Assembly (NCBI GenBank): GCA_024811115.1
Contig: JAKOGH010000166.1
Location: forward strand, 1 to 15,369
DNA length: 15,369 nt
Reading direction: 5' to 3'
Origin: Terana coerulea
Lineage: Eukaryota > Basidiomycota > Agaricomycetes > Polyporales > Phanerochaetaceae
The translations under genes and the position numbers were made by a program. The notes below the pieces were generated by a model. That model made no database searches, was not told the origin of the DNA, and worked only from the letters and a program-made list of their open reading frames with translations. Shown in pieces: positions 1 to 8,812 of this stretch. Positions within the stretch are counted from its first letter, which is position 1. Every line of letters begins with the position of its first letter.

Positions 1-134
1 CTTCCATAGGATATTACACAGGATCGAATGCAACATCGTCAACCTATCGGAGTATCAGCGAGTTAAATCGCAGTTCGTAGTTAAAGTCTCTTAAACATTG
101 TCCGTAGCCTACTTGACCGCCTTTACACCCTCCG
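1..134 (-). repeat. 3' flank of F-box copy A, repeated downstream of copy C
   Basis: This stretch just downstream of the copy A stop codon is clearly similar to 4756-4900, the 3' flank of copy C. Shared runs include GGATATTACA, GTCCGTAGTTAA-like and ACTTGACCG blocks. The similarity shows that the duplicated unit included 3' non-coding DNA. Nothing comparable is seen after the copy B stop. No gene is seen here; it is probably 3' UTR and terminator DNA of copy A. Confidence 0.65.
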
Positions 135-1796
135 TCACCCAATAGATTTGCGTAATAACTCGCCCTCAGCCGATGACAGCTGCACAAGCTGCCTCGCTCC
201 CGCTGAGTCCTCTTCTCCATCGCGAATCTCGTAATACTGCGTCTGCTTTCCGGCTTTGAGGCAGATGAGTCGAAGAGTTATGATGTCGTGCATGGCTTGT
301 TCTGCGAGAGTAAACAGATTCAACTCGTCGAGTGGATTCTTATACCATGGAGTGTCTTCCTCGTTGCTACCAGGGCCCAGTTGATCGACACCGCCAGTAA
401 GAATCTCAAGGCTCCGTTCTGTTGGAGGGGATCCGGGCTTCCCTCGTCGCTGTCAGGCCACACTAAGAAGTGCCTGCCCATAATGTCCCAAGTGATTTGA
501 AGGTCAAGCACGACCAACGGAAATGCGGACATTGACACGAAGAAATCGTTCTACCAGACAAGTATCAGCAAATTTAGAATGCCGTTGCGGAGAACATGAC
601 GAGGAAAACATACAATGTGCGTGCTGAGATCCTTGTATTCCAATTCGCGAAACTCCAGATAGATACTCAGTCGAGTCAAGATATTCCTCACAGGGGTGAG
701 GAGTCCTACAAACCGAGGCAAATTGCTTTCGGGCGAGCCGAGTTTGATATAAATGGAAGATGGGCGTGTGTCGACCAGAATTCTGGTGAATCTCATACCC
801 TCTTCAGGATAGACCTCCTCGGACTCCTCGAAATGAGCCTGCCCTATGCCAAGGTGAGCAACTTTGCATCGCACACCGAGCACGTAGAGGCAGGTAACTG
901 AACCCGCCGAAAGGTGCTGCAAGGAGCCCCACGACTCTCCGGCGGGTTGGTTGAATGTCCTAAGAGTAAGGAGCTGTTCTTCATCCTGGCACTGTCGTCC
1001 TGTGGATATCCCCAACTCCTGTAGGTTGGGGAAGCAAGTAGCAAAGACTCGTAGATTTGGGTACTGGCAGAGATTAAGACGGAGAGTCTTGACTCGCAGA
1101 AATATGATGTCGATGCTCGTAAAGTTAATCCAGGATACGCTCAAGAACTCCAGGGTATCCCGAAAGCCGGTTAGATAGGGTAAAGGATCGGGGGCATCAG
1201 GGGAAGCAGCCGTGAGGGAACCTGGCCTCGACACTCGTTGCAGGAGCGCTAATATGTTGGAGAGCGGCGACAGAATCTTCAGTGATGTTGAACAGCTCAA
1301 GGGATCGAAGTTTGGTCATTGAAGAAATGAATGTGGGTATGTTCTCGTCCGCCGTGACGATGTCGCCGTTACCGAGGTGTAGCCAATTGAGCTCAGAAGC
1401 GTGCTTGAGCATACGAGCAAGGAGGCTGCCAAACCGCTCTCGCACCAGCTCCCTGCGATTGGTTGTGACGTCAAGAGATAGCTTGCTCAGGTAGCGCAAA
1501 CGGCCCGGATTTCGGACCGTAAAGAAGTGGAATGAGACGAGTCTCGAGTTCCGATTGAGCCTAACCTCATTCTCCAGCAAGATGGGAGCGACGCGTTGCA
1601 ACAGCATGTGGCAGGTACGCGACATACGACTCGCGTCGGCTCTGTCGAGTAACGACATAATCTCGGTGAGGAGGTCCCAATTGAGGCGCATCTGTACCAA
1701 AGAAATACAACATGAGCACGTAAAGCAACCCCAGCCACGTCTACTTACACCTGCATTGACCGCCATGGAGGTGCGTAGACCGTCTTCGGCGGACAT
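135..1796 (-). CDS. F-box/leucine-rich protein, tandem copy A (three exons, two apparent frame breaks)
   Basis: Likely a substrate-recognition subunit of an SCF (Skp1-Cullin-F-box) ubiquitin ligase; the substrate is unknown. Exon 1 (1796-1749) encodes 16 residues ending in VNAG. Intron 1 is 1748-1692 (GTAAGT..ACAG). Exon 2 (1691-614) starts MRLNWDLLTEIMSLL, an F-box with the usual L..D.L..I...L and TCHMLL..LL pattern (first 45 residues). LRR-like segments follow, such as ATCFPNLQELGI. Intron 2 is 613-551 (GTATGT..GTAG). Exon 3 (550-135) holds an acidic linker and a conserved tail ending LLRKSIG. The full protein would be about 514 residues. The frame breaks near 1196-1204 (one base extra or two missing, at a GGGG run) and between about 415 and 450 (one base missing, near GGGG). 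Protein similarity to copies B and C continues on both sides of each break, so they are recent or are sequence errors. Translation could also start at the exon 2 methionine. The family is secure; the function is inferred. Confidence 0.75.
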
Positions 1797-2160
1797 AGTA
1801 GCGCCGCAAATCTTCGAGCAGGCTGCTGAGCTTGAAGTTGGCTCAGTAAGGCGTAACCGTAGACTACAAAGGTTGTCCCACCGTTGAGCTGTCTGCCTCG
1901 AGGACCAGCTCTGCGAGGTGGTAGAGTAAGTACTACTGGCAGTATGCGCTCGCCGGCAAAGCTGAGCGGCGCCAAAATCTGTTGAACTCCGCACTAATAA
2001 TTGTGCCGCACGAGCCGTGACGCACCTCCTCTCCATAGAGAATAGTCGATGAAGAACCGGCAGTGGTTTCAACGATTCATGTACAGAAGAAATGGATTGT
2101 ATTGGCGATGATATTCCAGATTTTGGCGCAGGTGATCCTGCGACATCATCTGTGCTCAAT
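1797..2160 (-). promoter_or_regulatory. Upstream region of F-box copy A, partly conserved with copy C
   Basis: The region upstream of copy A shares short blocks with the region upstream of copy C (8257-8640): GGCTCAGTAAGG, then AAAATCTGTTGAACTCCGC, then GAGCCGTG, in the same order and with similar spacing. Copy C has a TATATA element just after the first block, but copy A has GCGTAACCGTAG at that place, so it lacks an obvious TATA box. Open frames run through here on the minus strand but show no family similarity. From 2161 to the end of copy B (2292) I see no gene. Confidence 0.45.
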
Positions 2161-2291
2161 ACTACGGACCTCGATGTAAGTACCTAGTACCTGCCTAATG
2201 CTCCGACGGGCCCCTATCGTAGAACTGTCTGCAGAGTTTTAGCTGCCTTTCGTATGCCACCTTCATTAACCATTCCTTCTACCTAAGCGAC

Positions 2292-3957
2292 CTACTGTAG
2301 AGATTCGCGCAACGCCAAACTCTCAGCTACTGACAATTGTATGAGTTGCTTCGCTCCGGTTGAATCCTTGTCTCTCTCGCGAATCGTGTAACTGCGTTCT
2401 TGGTTACCGGCATCAAGGCAGATGTGCTGAAGAGTGGGGATGTGGCGCATAGCTTGCTCTGCGAGAGCATGCAGATTGAGGTTGTTCAGCGAATCCTCGG
2501 TGCCCCTGTAAGTGCATTGCGTGCTGCCAGACCCAAGGCATTCGGGGCTCTCGAGAGGCTCCTCCGGCGGATGGCTCCGTATCGGCGGGACCGTACATGT
2601 GTCTTCTTCATCACTACTAGACTCCCGTGAAACGTCTGAATCCTCGTTACTCTCCCAAAGGACTTCAAGTTGAAGTGTGACCAATGGAAACGCCGACACT
2701 GAAGCAAGAAAAGTGTTCTGCGAGACATTAATCAATAAGATTGGGATGTCTTGATGTGAGAGGACTTACAATGGGGGTGCTAGGATTCGTATATTCCAGA
2801 CCACAGTAATCCAAAATGATACTCAGCCGGGTCAATGTACTCCCCACAGAGGCAGCCGGAAGGAGGCCAACTAGCTGGAGTAGATTGATTTCAGGTAACA
2901 GAAGGGAGATAGAGACGAACGTCGGCTGTGTGTCGGAGATAATCCTGGTAAACCGCAGGGCACTGTCTCCTCCAAAATCATGGTCGTCTCACGGTGAGGT
3001 GGCCCACTCTGCATTGCAAACCAAGCATGTACAGGCAGGTGATGGAACCCGAATGATGCTGCAAGGAGTCCCACAACGTTCCGGGTGGCAGTGACTGGTT
3101 GAATTCCCTTACATCTATGACATGCTCTTCACTCTCGTCAAACTCTCGATGTGCGAATATTTCCAGGTCCTGGAGGTTGGGGAAGCAGGTAGCGATGGCT
3201 CGCAGTTCCGGCATTGGGCAGATGTCAAGGCAGAGAACGGTAACACGTGAAAATATAACTGTGGTGCTGGGGAAGTCAGCGTGGGATATAGTGAGGGATT
3301 CCAAGGTGTTTGTGAAGCCTCTGAGACAAAGTGAAGGGTTGGGTGGTTGGGAACTTGGGAACTCTTCGGGATTGAATCTGGCCTCGATATCTGTCACAGG
3401 GGCGCGTATCTCGGGGAAAATGCGTGCAGAATCTTCGGTGATGTCGAACAGCTCGAGAGTTTGAAGCTTGCGCATAGCAGAAAGTAAGCCGGGGATGTAA
3501 GGGTGCGTCGTGAGTATGTCGCTGTGGCCGATGCGCAGCCACTCGAGCTCAGAAGCTCGCTGAAGAATATCACAGATGCGCTTGCCCTGCCGAGCTTGCG
3601 TTACAGTGTCACGCACATGTGGATATTGGAAGTCAAGGAACAGGCGGCGTAGGTAGCGATAACGTTGACGGTGTCGGCGCATGAAGTGGTGGAACGAGGA
3701 CAGCCGTGAGTTGCGACGAAGGACGACCCTTTTTTCAGCAAGATGGGAGCGACGCGCTGCAGTAGGGTATGACATGTACGCGACATACGACTCGCGTCAG
3801 CCCTGTCGAGAACTGACATGATCTCGGTGAGGACGTCCCAGTTGAGGAGCATCTGCGGGAGAGAAAAATCGTATGAGCATGCGAAGGAACCCTAGCCACG
3901 TCTACTTACACCTCCATTGACCACCACGGACGAACATGGACTATTTTCAGCAGACAT
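2292..3957 (-). CDS. F-box/leucine-rich protein, tandem copy B (three exons, two apparent frame breaks)
   Basis: Second copy of the array, with the same architecture as copy A and the same presumed SCF ubiquitin-ligase role. Exon 1 (3957-3910) encodes 16 residues starting MSAENSPC and ending VNGG. Intron 1 is 3909-3853. Exon 2 (3852-2770) begins MLLNWDVLTEIMSVLDRAD (F-box) and continues with TCHTLLQRVAPILL and the repeat-like ATCFPNLQDLEI. Intron 2 is 2769-2718 (GTAAGT..GCAG, 52 nt). Exon 3 (2717-2292) has the SAFPLVTLQLEVLW segment, a serine- and acid-rich linker, and the conserved tail ending LRESLQ. One frame break lies at a T6/C3 run (3727-3735), where adding one base joins ILLKK to RVVLRRNSRL. 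The second is near 2975-2995, in a part that is weakly conserved between copies. Its divergence from A and C is greatest in the 3' flank. Family membership is clear; whether the gene is functional is open. Confidence 0.72.
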
Positions 3958-4755
3958 GGTAGCCCAGATCCTGAAACAGAGGTCTGAACGTTGAACGTTG
4001 TAGTGCGCTTGAAGCCGGGGCCGAATGACTAGTCTGTTCCAATTGGAGGCGCCCTAGCAGAGAGTCCCCGTAATGCCTTTTTGGGAGGCGCACACGTGGG
4101 CGAGTGATGGACCAAGGCTGCACTCTCAGCACTGCCCGCTGCCTCACCGCTGTTTGAAAGCCGCAGAATGCCACTGCCCAGATTGCAGTAGCAGTGGCTA
4201 TCGATTGGTACCCTTTTGGTTTATTTACTTGCCGACCGTGAAGCAACCGTGAAGGGGAATGGCCGATTTTGAGAGCAGTCGAGTTTCCCAAAATGGTAAT
4301 ATGGAGACTCCCTCACAAGGCGCTTCCACTTAGAACAGACCTTATATATACAGACAATCGACTATCATTGTCTGATAATAAGGTCTGTCTAGAGAGACTA
4401 CCGAATGACAGAACTGACCCGCTGGAACACTCCGTCCTGACTACGCTCATATTACGTAAGCACAGCTCGGACAACACTGGCACATCGCCGATGACTCGGA
4501 GCAACAGTATGTGGGTGCGCTCAAGTTCCGTCTGCGATATGCATATGCATGTGGATGGGCAGAGCTCATCGTGAAATACGCGATGCCACGTGGATTTTTG
4601 GTATACTTAGTACCATCGCGCAGCCTCCCCTTGAGGGGAAACCACCTGTATATCACTTCGTCTACACAAACACCGGCACCATGACATTCCACGAATACCA
4701 TGTAAAATGTCGATGAGTTGCGCGCAAGCATCAGTTAGATGTCGTCGACTCGGAT
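3958..4755. other. Intergenic and upstream region of copy B, no gene seen
   Basis: No convincing gene. An open minus-strand frame at 3947-4291 overlaps the copy B start codon in another frame and resembles nothing I know. The stretch contains a strong hairpin at 4335-4389. It also has a block near 4540-4590 that resembles 8555-8605 upstream of copy C (shared TGAAATACGCG and similar short runs), so part of it is duplicated promoter DNA. A near-direct duplication, GACCGTGAAG then AACCGTGAAG, lies near 4235-4257. Confidence 0.5.
4335..4389. repeat. Imperfect 55-bp hairpin (foldback) flanked by TAGA
   Basis: The left arm begins ACAGACCTTAT and ends CAGACAAT at 4358. The right arm runs ATTGTCTG..ATAAGGTCTGT from 4366. 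The arms pair over about 22 bases with a small internal mismatch and leave a 7-base loop. TAGA occurs directly before the hairpin (4331-4334) and directly after it (4390-4393), like a short target duplication. It could be a tiny foldback element or a structured regulatory site upstream of copy B. Confidence 0.6.
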
Positions 4756-4900
4756 ACTTCTATAGGATATTACATAGGGTCAAATATGACATTCAATTCA
4801 GCCTATTGGAGCAGTGGCGAGGTAAACCGATGTCCGTAGTTAAGGTACCGGTCTCGTTAAGTATTGTTCGCAGCGCACTTGACCGACTTTGAGCCCTCTG
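4756..4900 (-). repeat. 3' flank of F-box copy C, homologous to bases 1-134
   Basis: This is the counterpart of the copy A 3' flank. It starts at an identical GGATATTACA context and runs into the copy C stop codon at 4901-4903. The A-to-C offset is about 4.75 kb, which gives the size of two array units minus the transposon. Confidence 0.6.
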
Positions 4901-5632
4901 TCATCGAATAGATTTGCGTAATACCACACTCTCAGCAGACGACAACTGCACAAGTTGTCGTGTTACTTCTGCTAAATCCTCTTCTCTCTGCTGAATCTCG
5001 TAACGTTGATCTTGATCTCCGGCTTTAAGAGTGATGAGTCGAAGAGTGTGTATGTGGTGCTTGGCCTGCATTGCGAAAGCCTGTAGTGTAAGGTCGTCAA
5101 ATGGGTCCTCGTCGCTCCATTGTGCCCCTTTTTGTCATCCAGAGATCCAAGTGGATCGACGCCGTCGAGGGGCTCCTCATCGGTCCCTTTGGGCGTGACG
5201 TCGCCCAGGCTCTCCTCATCGCTGTCGAACGACGATATCATATCCAGCTCCCAACTGATCTCGAGGTCAAGCACGGTCAGCGGAAATACAGATATCGACT
5301 CGAGAAAAGCGTTCTACAAAGCCATCGTTAGTAAGTCCAGATACCGGTACAGGAATGTGAAGGCGAAACGTACGATGGTGCTGTACGGATCCTTACATTC
5401 CGTGCTATAAAACTCCAGGTTGAGGCTCAGCCGTGTCAGCATGTCCCTCACGGGGGTAAGGTGTGGCGCTAGTAAAGGCAAGTTCTGTTCGGGGGTGCCG
5501 AGGGAAATAGCAAGGGACGACGGCTGCGAGTCGTTGAGAATGCTGGTGAACATTCCACTATCTCGGTCTTCTTCTACGAAGAAAGCTCGCCCTACGCCAA
5601 GATGGCCGACTCGGCACTGCACGCCAAGGATA
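4901..5632 (-). pseudogene. F-box copy C, 3' half (cut off by transposon insertion)
   Basis: This is the C-terminal half of copy C, continuing in the restored frame from the part at 7366-8256. It begins YILGVQCRVGHLGVGRAFF, matching copies A and B at exactly the place where the 5' half stops. The intron is 5373-5314 (GTACGT..GTAG, 60 nt), at the same position as intron 2 of A and B. The last exon carries VFPLTVLDLEISW, an acidic stretch with FDSDEES, then the family tail ending VLRKSIR and a TGA at 4903-4901. One base seems to be missing at a C4T5 run (5125-5133): after KKG the frame shifts, and the tail reappears as SDEDPFDDLTLQAFAMQA. Without the 5' half this fragment has no F-box and no start of its own. 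Confidence 0.75.
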
Positions 5633-5634
5633 TA

Positions 5635-5692
5635 AGGTAGGCCTACTCCACTTTCGAGTACGTCACGTGGCTAGGCGCCGTCACGCTAAGCA
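5635..5692 (+). repeat. Left terminal inverted repeat of the transposon
   Basis: Starts AGGTAGGCCTAC and pairs with the right end at 7292-7363. It contains the 10-base palindrome GTAGGCCTAC, which is present at both ends, and ends with the shared GGCGCCGTCACGC block. Confidence 0.75.
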
Positions 5693-5756
5693 CTGAAAGA
5701 ACAACCTCAACCGAATGGGTCATGTTCGGCGGTCCTGACAGGAAGATGTCTCCTCG

Positions 5757-6886
5757 TCAGTTTATCGCAACTTGCACATAAGAATATCTGACGAGACAAA
5801 CTCTAGGAGAATCCATCACTAAAGATTTCTGAATCTTTTTCAAGACTGCCTTGCCTACACCACTGGGCGGCGGCGAGGTTGGCGCAGCCTTGGTCGGGGT
5901 CTGGATCAGACCCGGTCTCCGATCTTGTGATCGATCCGATACCAGGGTCACGTTGAGAAAAGTGAGCACATCTTGTTCCAGGCTTCCCCTTCGGCAGGTT
6001 GCTTCAGGCTGGGACTGGGGCTGCGTCAGCCTACTCACGAGGGCAATCTGGGCTTGTCGCACTCAGCGCCATCCCCAGGATTTGTCGGGAGCTTACTGCC
6101 TCGCATACCATATATGGTAACCCTCATCAGACATAGACATAATTGTGATATAATCGCATTTATTGGTGAGCAGATGTAATACATGCAGTAATATACATAC
6201 AATACACTACACTGGCTTGTGATACTCACCCATACTTACTCCTTACTGCTGGTGAGACCAACTACCACTTACTGTGATAAGTACAAGAGCAAGTAGTGCA
6301 ACCAGTGCATCTTGGGGGAATCAGTGACAGAACATCGGAGCTTGCAAAGAAACTGTTCTGTACAGTGAAATGTCAGTATGTCTGTGTGAGTGACAATGAT
6401 GGCATGACTCACACTGTCATACCCAAAGAACATGGGCTGCTTCGTCAGGTTGCAGGACATGAAGCTGCAGGTAGCGACCGGGATGGTTGGGGAGGAGAGT
6501 GTGTTGGGGAATAGGGTAGTACAGGCTACTGTTGCCTGCAGTGAAGGTGAGCTTGGGGGATGGAAAGCCGGGAGTCAGCGGAAGAGGACGCACTAACAGA
6601 GAGCGAGTCCCGAAGTTCCTGAAGTTCCTGAAGTTGCCATCCATGTCTGCCAGCTGTTGAAACAGAATTGATCAGTGCACAGTCTCAACGCAGATAAGTC
6701 TATCTTACCACAATGGCAATGACCTATGTGTCGACATCTCCCACCTTCACCAGCAGAATCGGGGGTTGGCGACGCTTCACCATCCTCGCCTCCATCCACA
6801 AGGATGAGCGGATGCGGTCCAAGCAGTGCTGTCAAAACTCACCTGCCCAAGGACTTGTGATCATAGAACCGAAACAGCCCCTTCAT
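5757..6886 (-). other. Gene-like remnant inside the transposon (possible captured exons)
   Basis: No transposase is recognisable, but the minus strand shows gene-like organisation. A TATAAG-type motif lies at 6985-6992. About 100 bases downstream an ATG (6886) opens MKGLFRFYDHKSLG, which runs into a GTGAGT donor at 6842. An open stretch near 6650-6420 (MDGNFRNFRNFGTRSLL, proline-rich) is preceded by a TTTCAACAG acceptor and ends at a GTATGA. Another open stretch (6062-5757) contains SGVGKAVLKKIQKSL. The frames do not join cleanly across the candidate introns, so this is at most a decayed or partial gene. A nine-base unit, GAAGTTCCT, repeats about three times at 6612-6638. I do not recognise the protein. 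Confidence 0.25.
6612..6638. repeat. Short tandem repeat, 9-bp unit x3
   Basis: The unit GAAGTTCCT occurs twice, followed by the variant GAAGTTGCC. It lies inside the transposon; on the minus strand, in one frame, it encodes a repeated RNF motif. Confidence 0.7.
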
Positions 6887-7291
6887 CGTGGCGGTGGTTG
6901 TCTGGCAGCTGAGCGCTGAGTACTGAGTGAGAGTGGAGGTCGTGGACGAGTGTGTCAGAGCCTTCGATGCCTTACTCACGAAAACTTATAGCGTGGCGGG
7001 TGATTGACATCGATGACGAGGATCGATGGCGGAGGTTGATACAGACTCTGACAGAGGTCAGTTCAACCCTCAAGATCAGAGTGTCAAAGCGAGGCAGAGC
7101 ACGCAACCTGGTTCAAGCTGGGAGGGAGGGGCAAACCAAGGTTGAGAGTCGCGAGCCCGCTCCGGGCTGATGATCCGTATGTCCGGCGGGCCCGACCAGA
7201 GCTTGATCCAGCCTGGGCGCCAGCAACCTCAGCTCGAGGGACCGGGTCACCCAGTGGTGTATCCATCAAGCTGAGCGCTTGGTTCGCGTGA

Positions 7292-7363
7292 CAGCGCCGC
7301 TTGGTGATTCCACGTGATGGTCACACCGTGACGAGAGTACTCGAAAGTGAAGTAGGCCTACCT
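7292..7363 (-). repeat. Right terminal inverted repeat of the transposon
   Basis: Read on the minus strand from 7363 it starts AGGTAGGCCTACTTCACTTT. It has a 17-base-scale insertion relative to the left end before the shared TCACGTGG and GGCGCTGTCACGC blocks. The first base of the element, together with the TA duplication, forms the TAA codon that ends the truncated copy C reading frame. Confidence 0.75.
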
Positions 7364-7365
7364 TA

Positions 7366-8256
7366 TAGGCAGATGATCGGACCCACAAGACTCTGCAAGG
7401 AGTTCCAGGATACCCAAGGCTGCAACAGTTGATTATCTGCCCTGATTTCGCCGAGGACTTGTTCGTCTCCGTGCTCTCTTCCTGTCCATATAGCTAACTC
7501 TTGTAGGTTGGGAAAGCAGGTAGCAATGACCCGCAGCTCCGGCCATGTGCATAGACTCAAGGTGAGACTAGTGACGCGCAAAAATGTGACGTCAATAGCC
7601 ACAAAATCAGTCCAGGATAGGCTCAGGGTTTCCAGGGTATCCCTAAAGCCACTGAGGCAAAGCGAAGGGTCCGGAGCATCGTGAAAGGAGTCGGCATCAA
7701 ATCTAGCGTCGATGGTTGTTACAGAGGCGTGAATCCGTTTAACAACGGTGATGGACTCTTCAGTGATATCGAAGAGCTCGAGGGTTCGAACCTTGTGCAT
7801 TTCAGAGAGTAATTGGGGTATATTTTCGTGCGTCTTGAGGATGTCGCTGTTGTCGATGTGCAGCCGCTTGAGCTCGGAAGCCCGCTTGAATGTACGAGTA
7901 ATGACCTTTCCCAGCCGCTCTCGCCCCAGGTCTTTGTGTGGAAGTCGGATGCCAACGGACAAGTTTTGCATGTAGCGGAAGCGGTTGTGGTCTCTTGACA
8001 TAAAGTAGTGGAATGAGCCGAGTGTCGCAGACCTGTCCAGCCTAACTTCGTTTGCCAGCAAGATGGGTGTTACGCGCTGCAGGAGCGTGTGGCATGTACG
8101 CGACATACGACTCGCGTCAGCTCTGCTGAGAAATGACATGATCTCGGTGAGGACGTCCCAATTGAGGCGCATCTGCGCCAGAGAAACATGATATAAGCGA
8201 GCAATGCAACTCCAGTAGTCACGTCTACTTACACCTGCGTTGACCGCCACGGACAT
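7366..8256 (-). pseudogene. F-box copy C, 5' half (start codon shifted, truncated by transposon)
   Basis: This is the 5' half of the third F-box copy. Exon 1 (8256-8233) now encodes only MSVAVNAG. The codon matching the start of copies A and B (8280-8278) reads AGG where they have ATG, followed by the conserved SAD/SAE residues. The intron is 8232-8173 (60 nt). Exon 2 starts at 8172 with MRLNWDVLTEIMSFLSRAD, an F-box of about 45 residues with TCHTLLQRVTPILL. LRR-like segments follow, including ATCFPNLQELAI. The frame is open and undamaged until the transposon border, where LVGPIICL meets an immediate TAA. If it is made at all, the product is an F-box protein of about 275 residues lacking the C-terminal third. 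Such a truncated protein could still bind Skp1, but that is inference. Confidence 0.78.
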
Positions 8257-8812
8257 GAATGGAACGTTGTCAGCGGACCTACTGTTCCGGCCGCTAAATG
8301 TCAAAGCTGGCTCAGTAAGGTGCATATATAAATCACGAGAGATAACCACCGTTTCGCGATCTGCCTCAGGGAGATTGGTTCAGTGTCGTGGTAAGTAGAG
8401 AACTTACGTGGTATGGTGCAAAGCCGCGCGGCGCTAAAATCTGTTGAACTCCGCCCCAATCATGAGCCGTGCCGTCCGGCGCACCTCCCTGCAGGATGCA
8501 CAGCTCAGACGTGTAGCCAACGCGTAGCACCAGGTGCGTTCATATTCTGCGCTCAACATATATATGGATGCGCAAAACTCACGGTGAAATACGCGGTGCA
8601 ACAGGTCTCTGAGTGTAAGGCGACCAACGCCATGCAACATGAGTAATTGCCGCGGACATCCCCTCCCTTTTTCATCACGATTGATTTCTGCGGATGCTGA
8701 ACTTGGGTACGAGCGGTGTGCCTACTTGGTTGTACTCATTCGTTGTAGAAACGTATTACAGATGATTTTACGACATTTAGACTGTCTGTTGGAATGAACC
8801 CTCCATTACCCA
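8257..8812 (-). promoter_or_regulatory. Upstream region of copy C and downstream region of the GH28 gene
   Basis: The part up to about 8640 shares ordered blocks with the upstream region of copy A (GGCTCAGTAAGG, AAAATCTGTTGAACTCCGC) and, around 8555-8605, with that of copy B. A TATATA element at 8324-8333 lies about 70 bases before the downstream ATG (8256), a plausible TATA-box distance. From 8640 to 8812 I see no gene; it should contain the 3' UTR of the GH28 gene. Small open frames here are not supported. Confidence 0.45.

Larger units (their letters stand above)
5635..7363. mobile_element. 1729-bp TIR DNA transposon, probably non-autonomous, inserted in F-box copy C
   Basis: Both ends begin, reading inward, with AGGTAGGCCTACTNCACTTT followed by CGAGTAC, a 26-base inverted repeat with one mismatch. 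Further in, both ends share the blocks TCACGTGG and GGCGCYGTCACGC, so the imperfect repeat reaches about 55-75 bp. Removing the element together with one copy of the flanking TA (5633-5634 and 7364-7365) restores the codons for C-L-Y-I-L-G, in frame with copies A and B. That fixes both borders and the TA target duplication. A TA duplication is typical of Tc1/mariner-like elements, but no DDE/D transposase was recognised inside, so the superfamily is unproven. The interior has scattered intron-like signals on the minus strand. Confidence 0.8.

Noticed and set aside
2950..3000. A possible short intron in copy B explaining its frame break (GTGAGA donor, ACCAG end)
   Set aside because: The 48-base candidate joins the exons in the wrong frame and would remove sequence matched by copies A and C.
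3947..4291. A 114-codon open frame on the minus strand overlapping the copy B start
   Set aside because: It overlaps the well-supported first exon of copy B in another frame, is not conserved upstream of copies A or C, and shows no domain.
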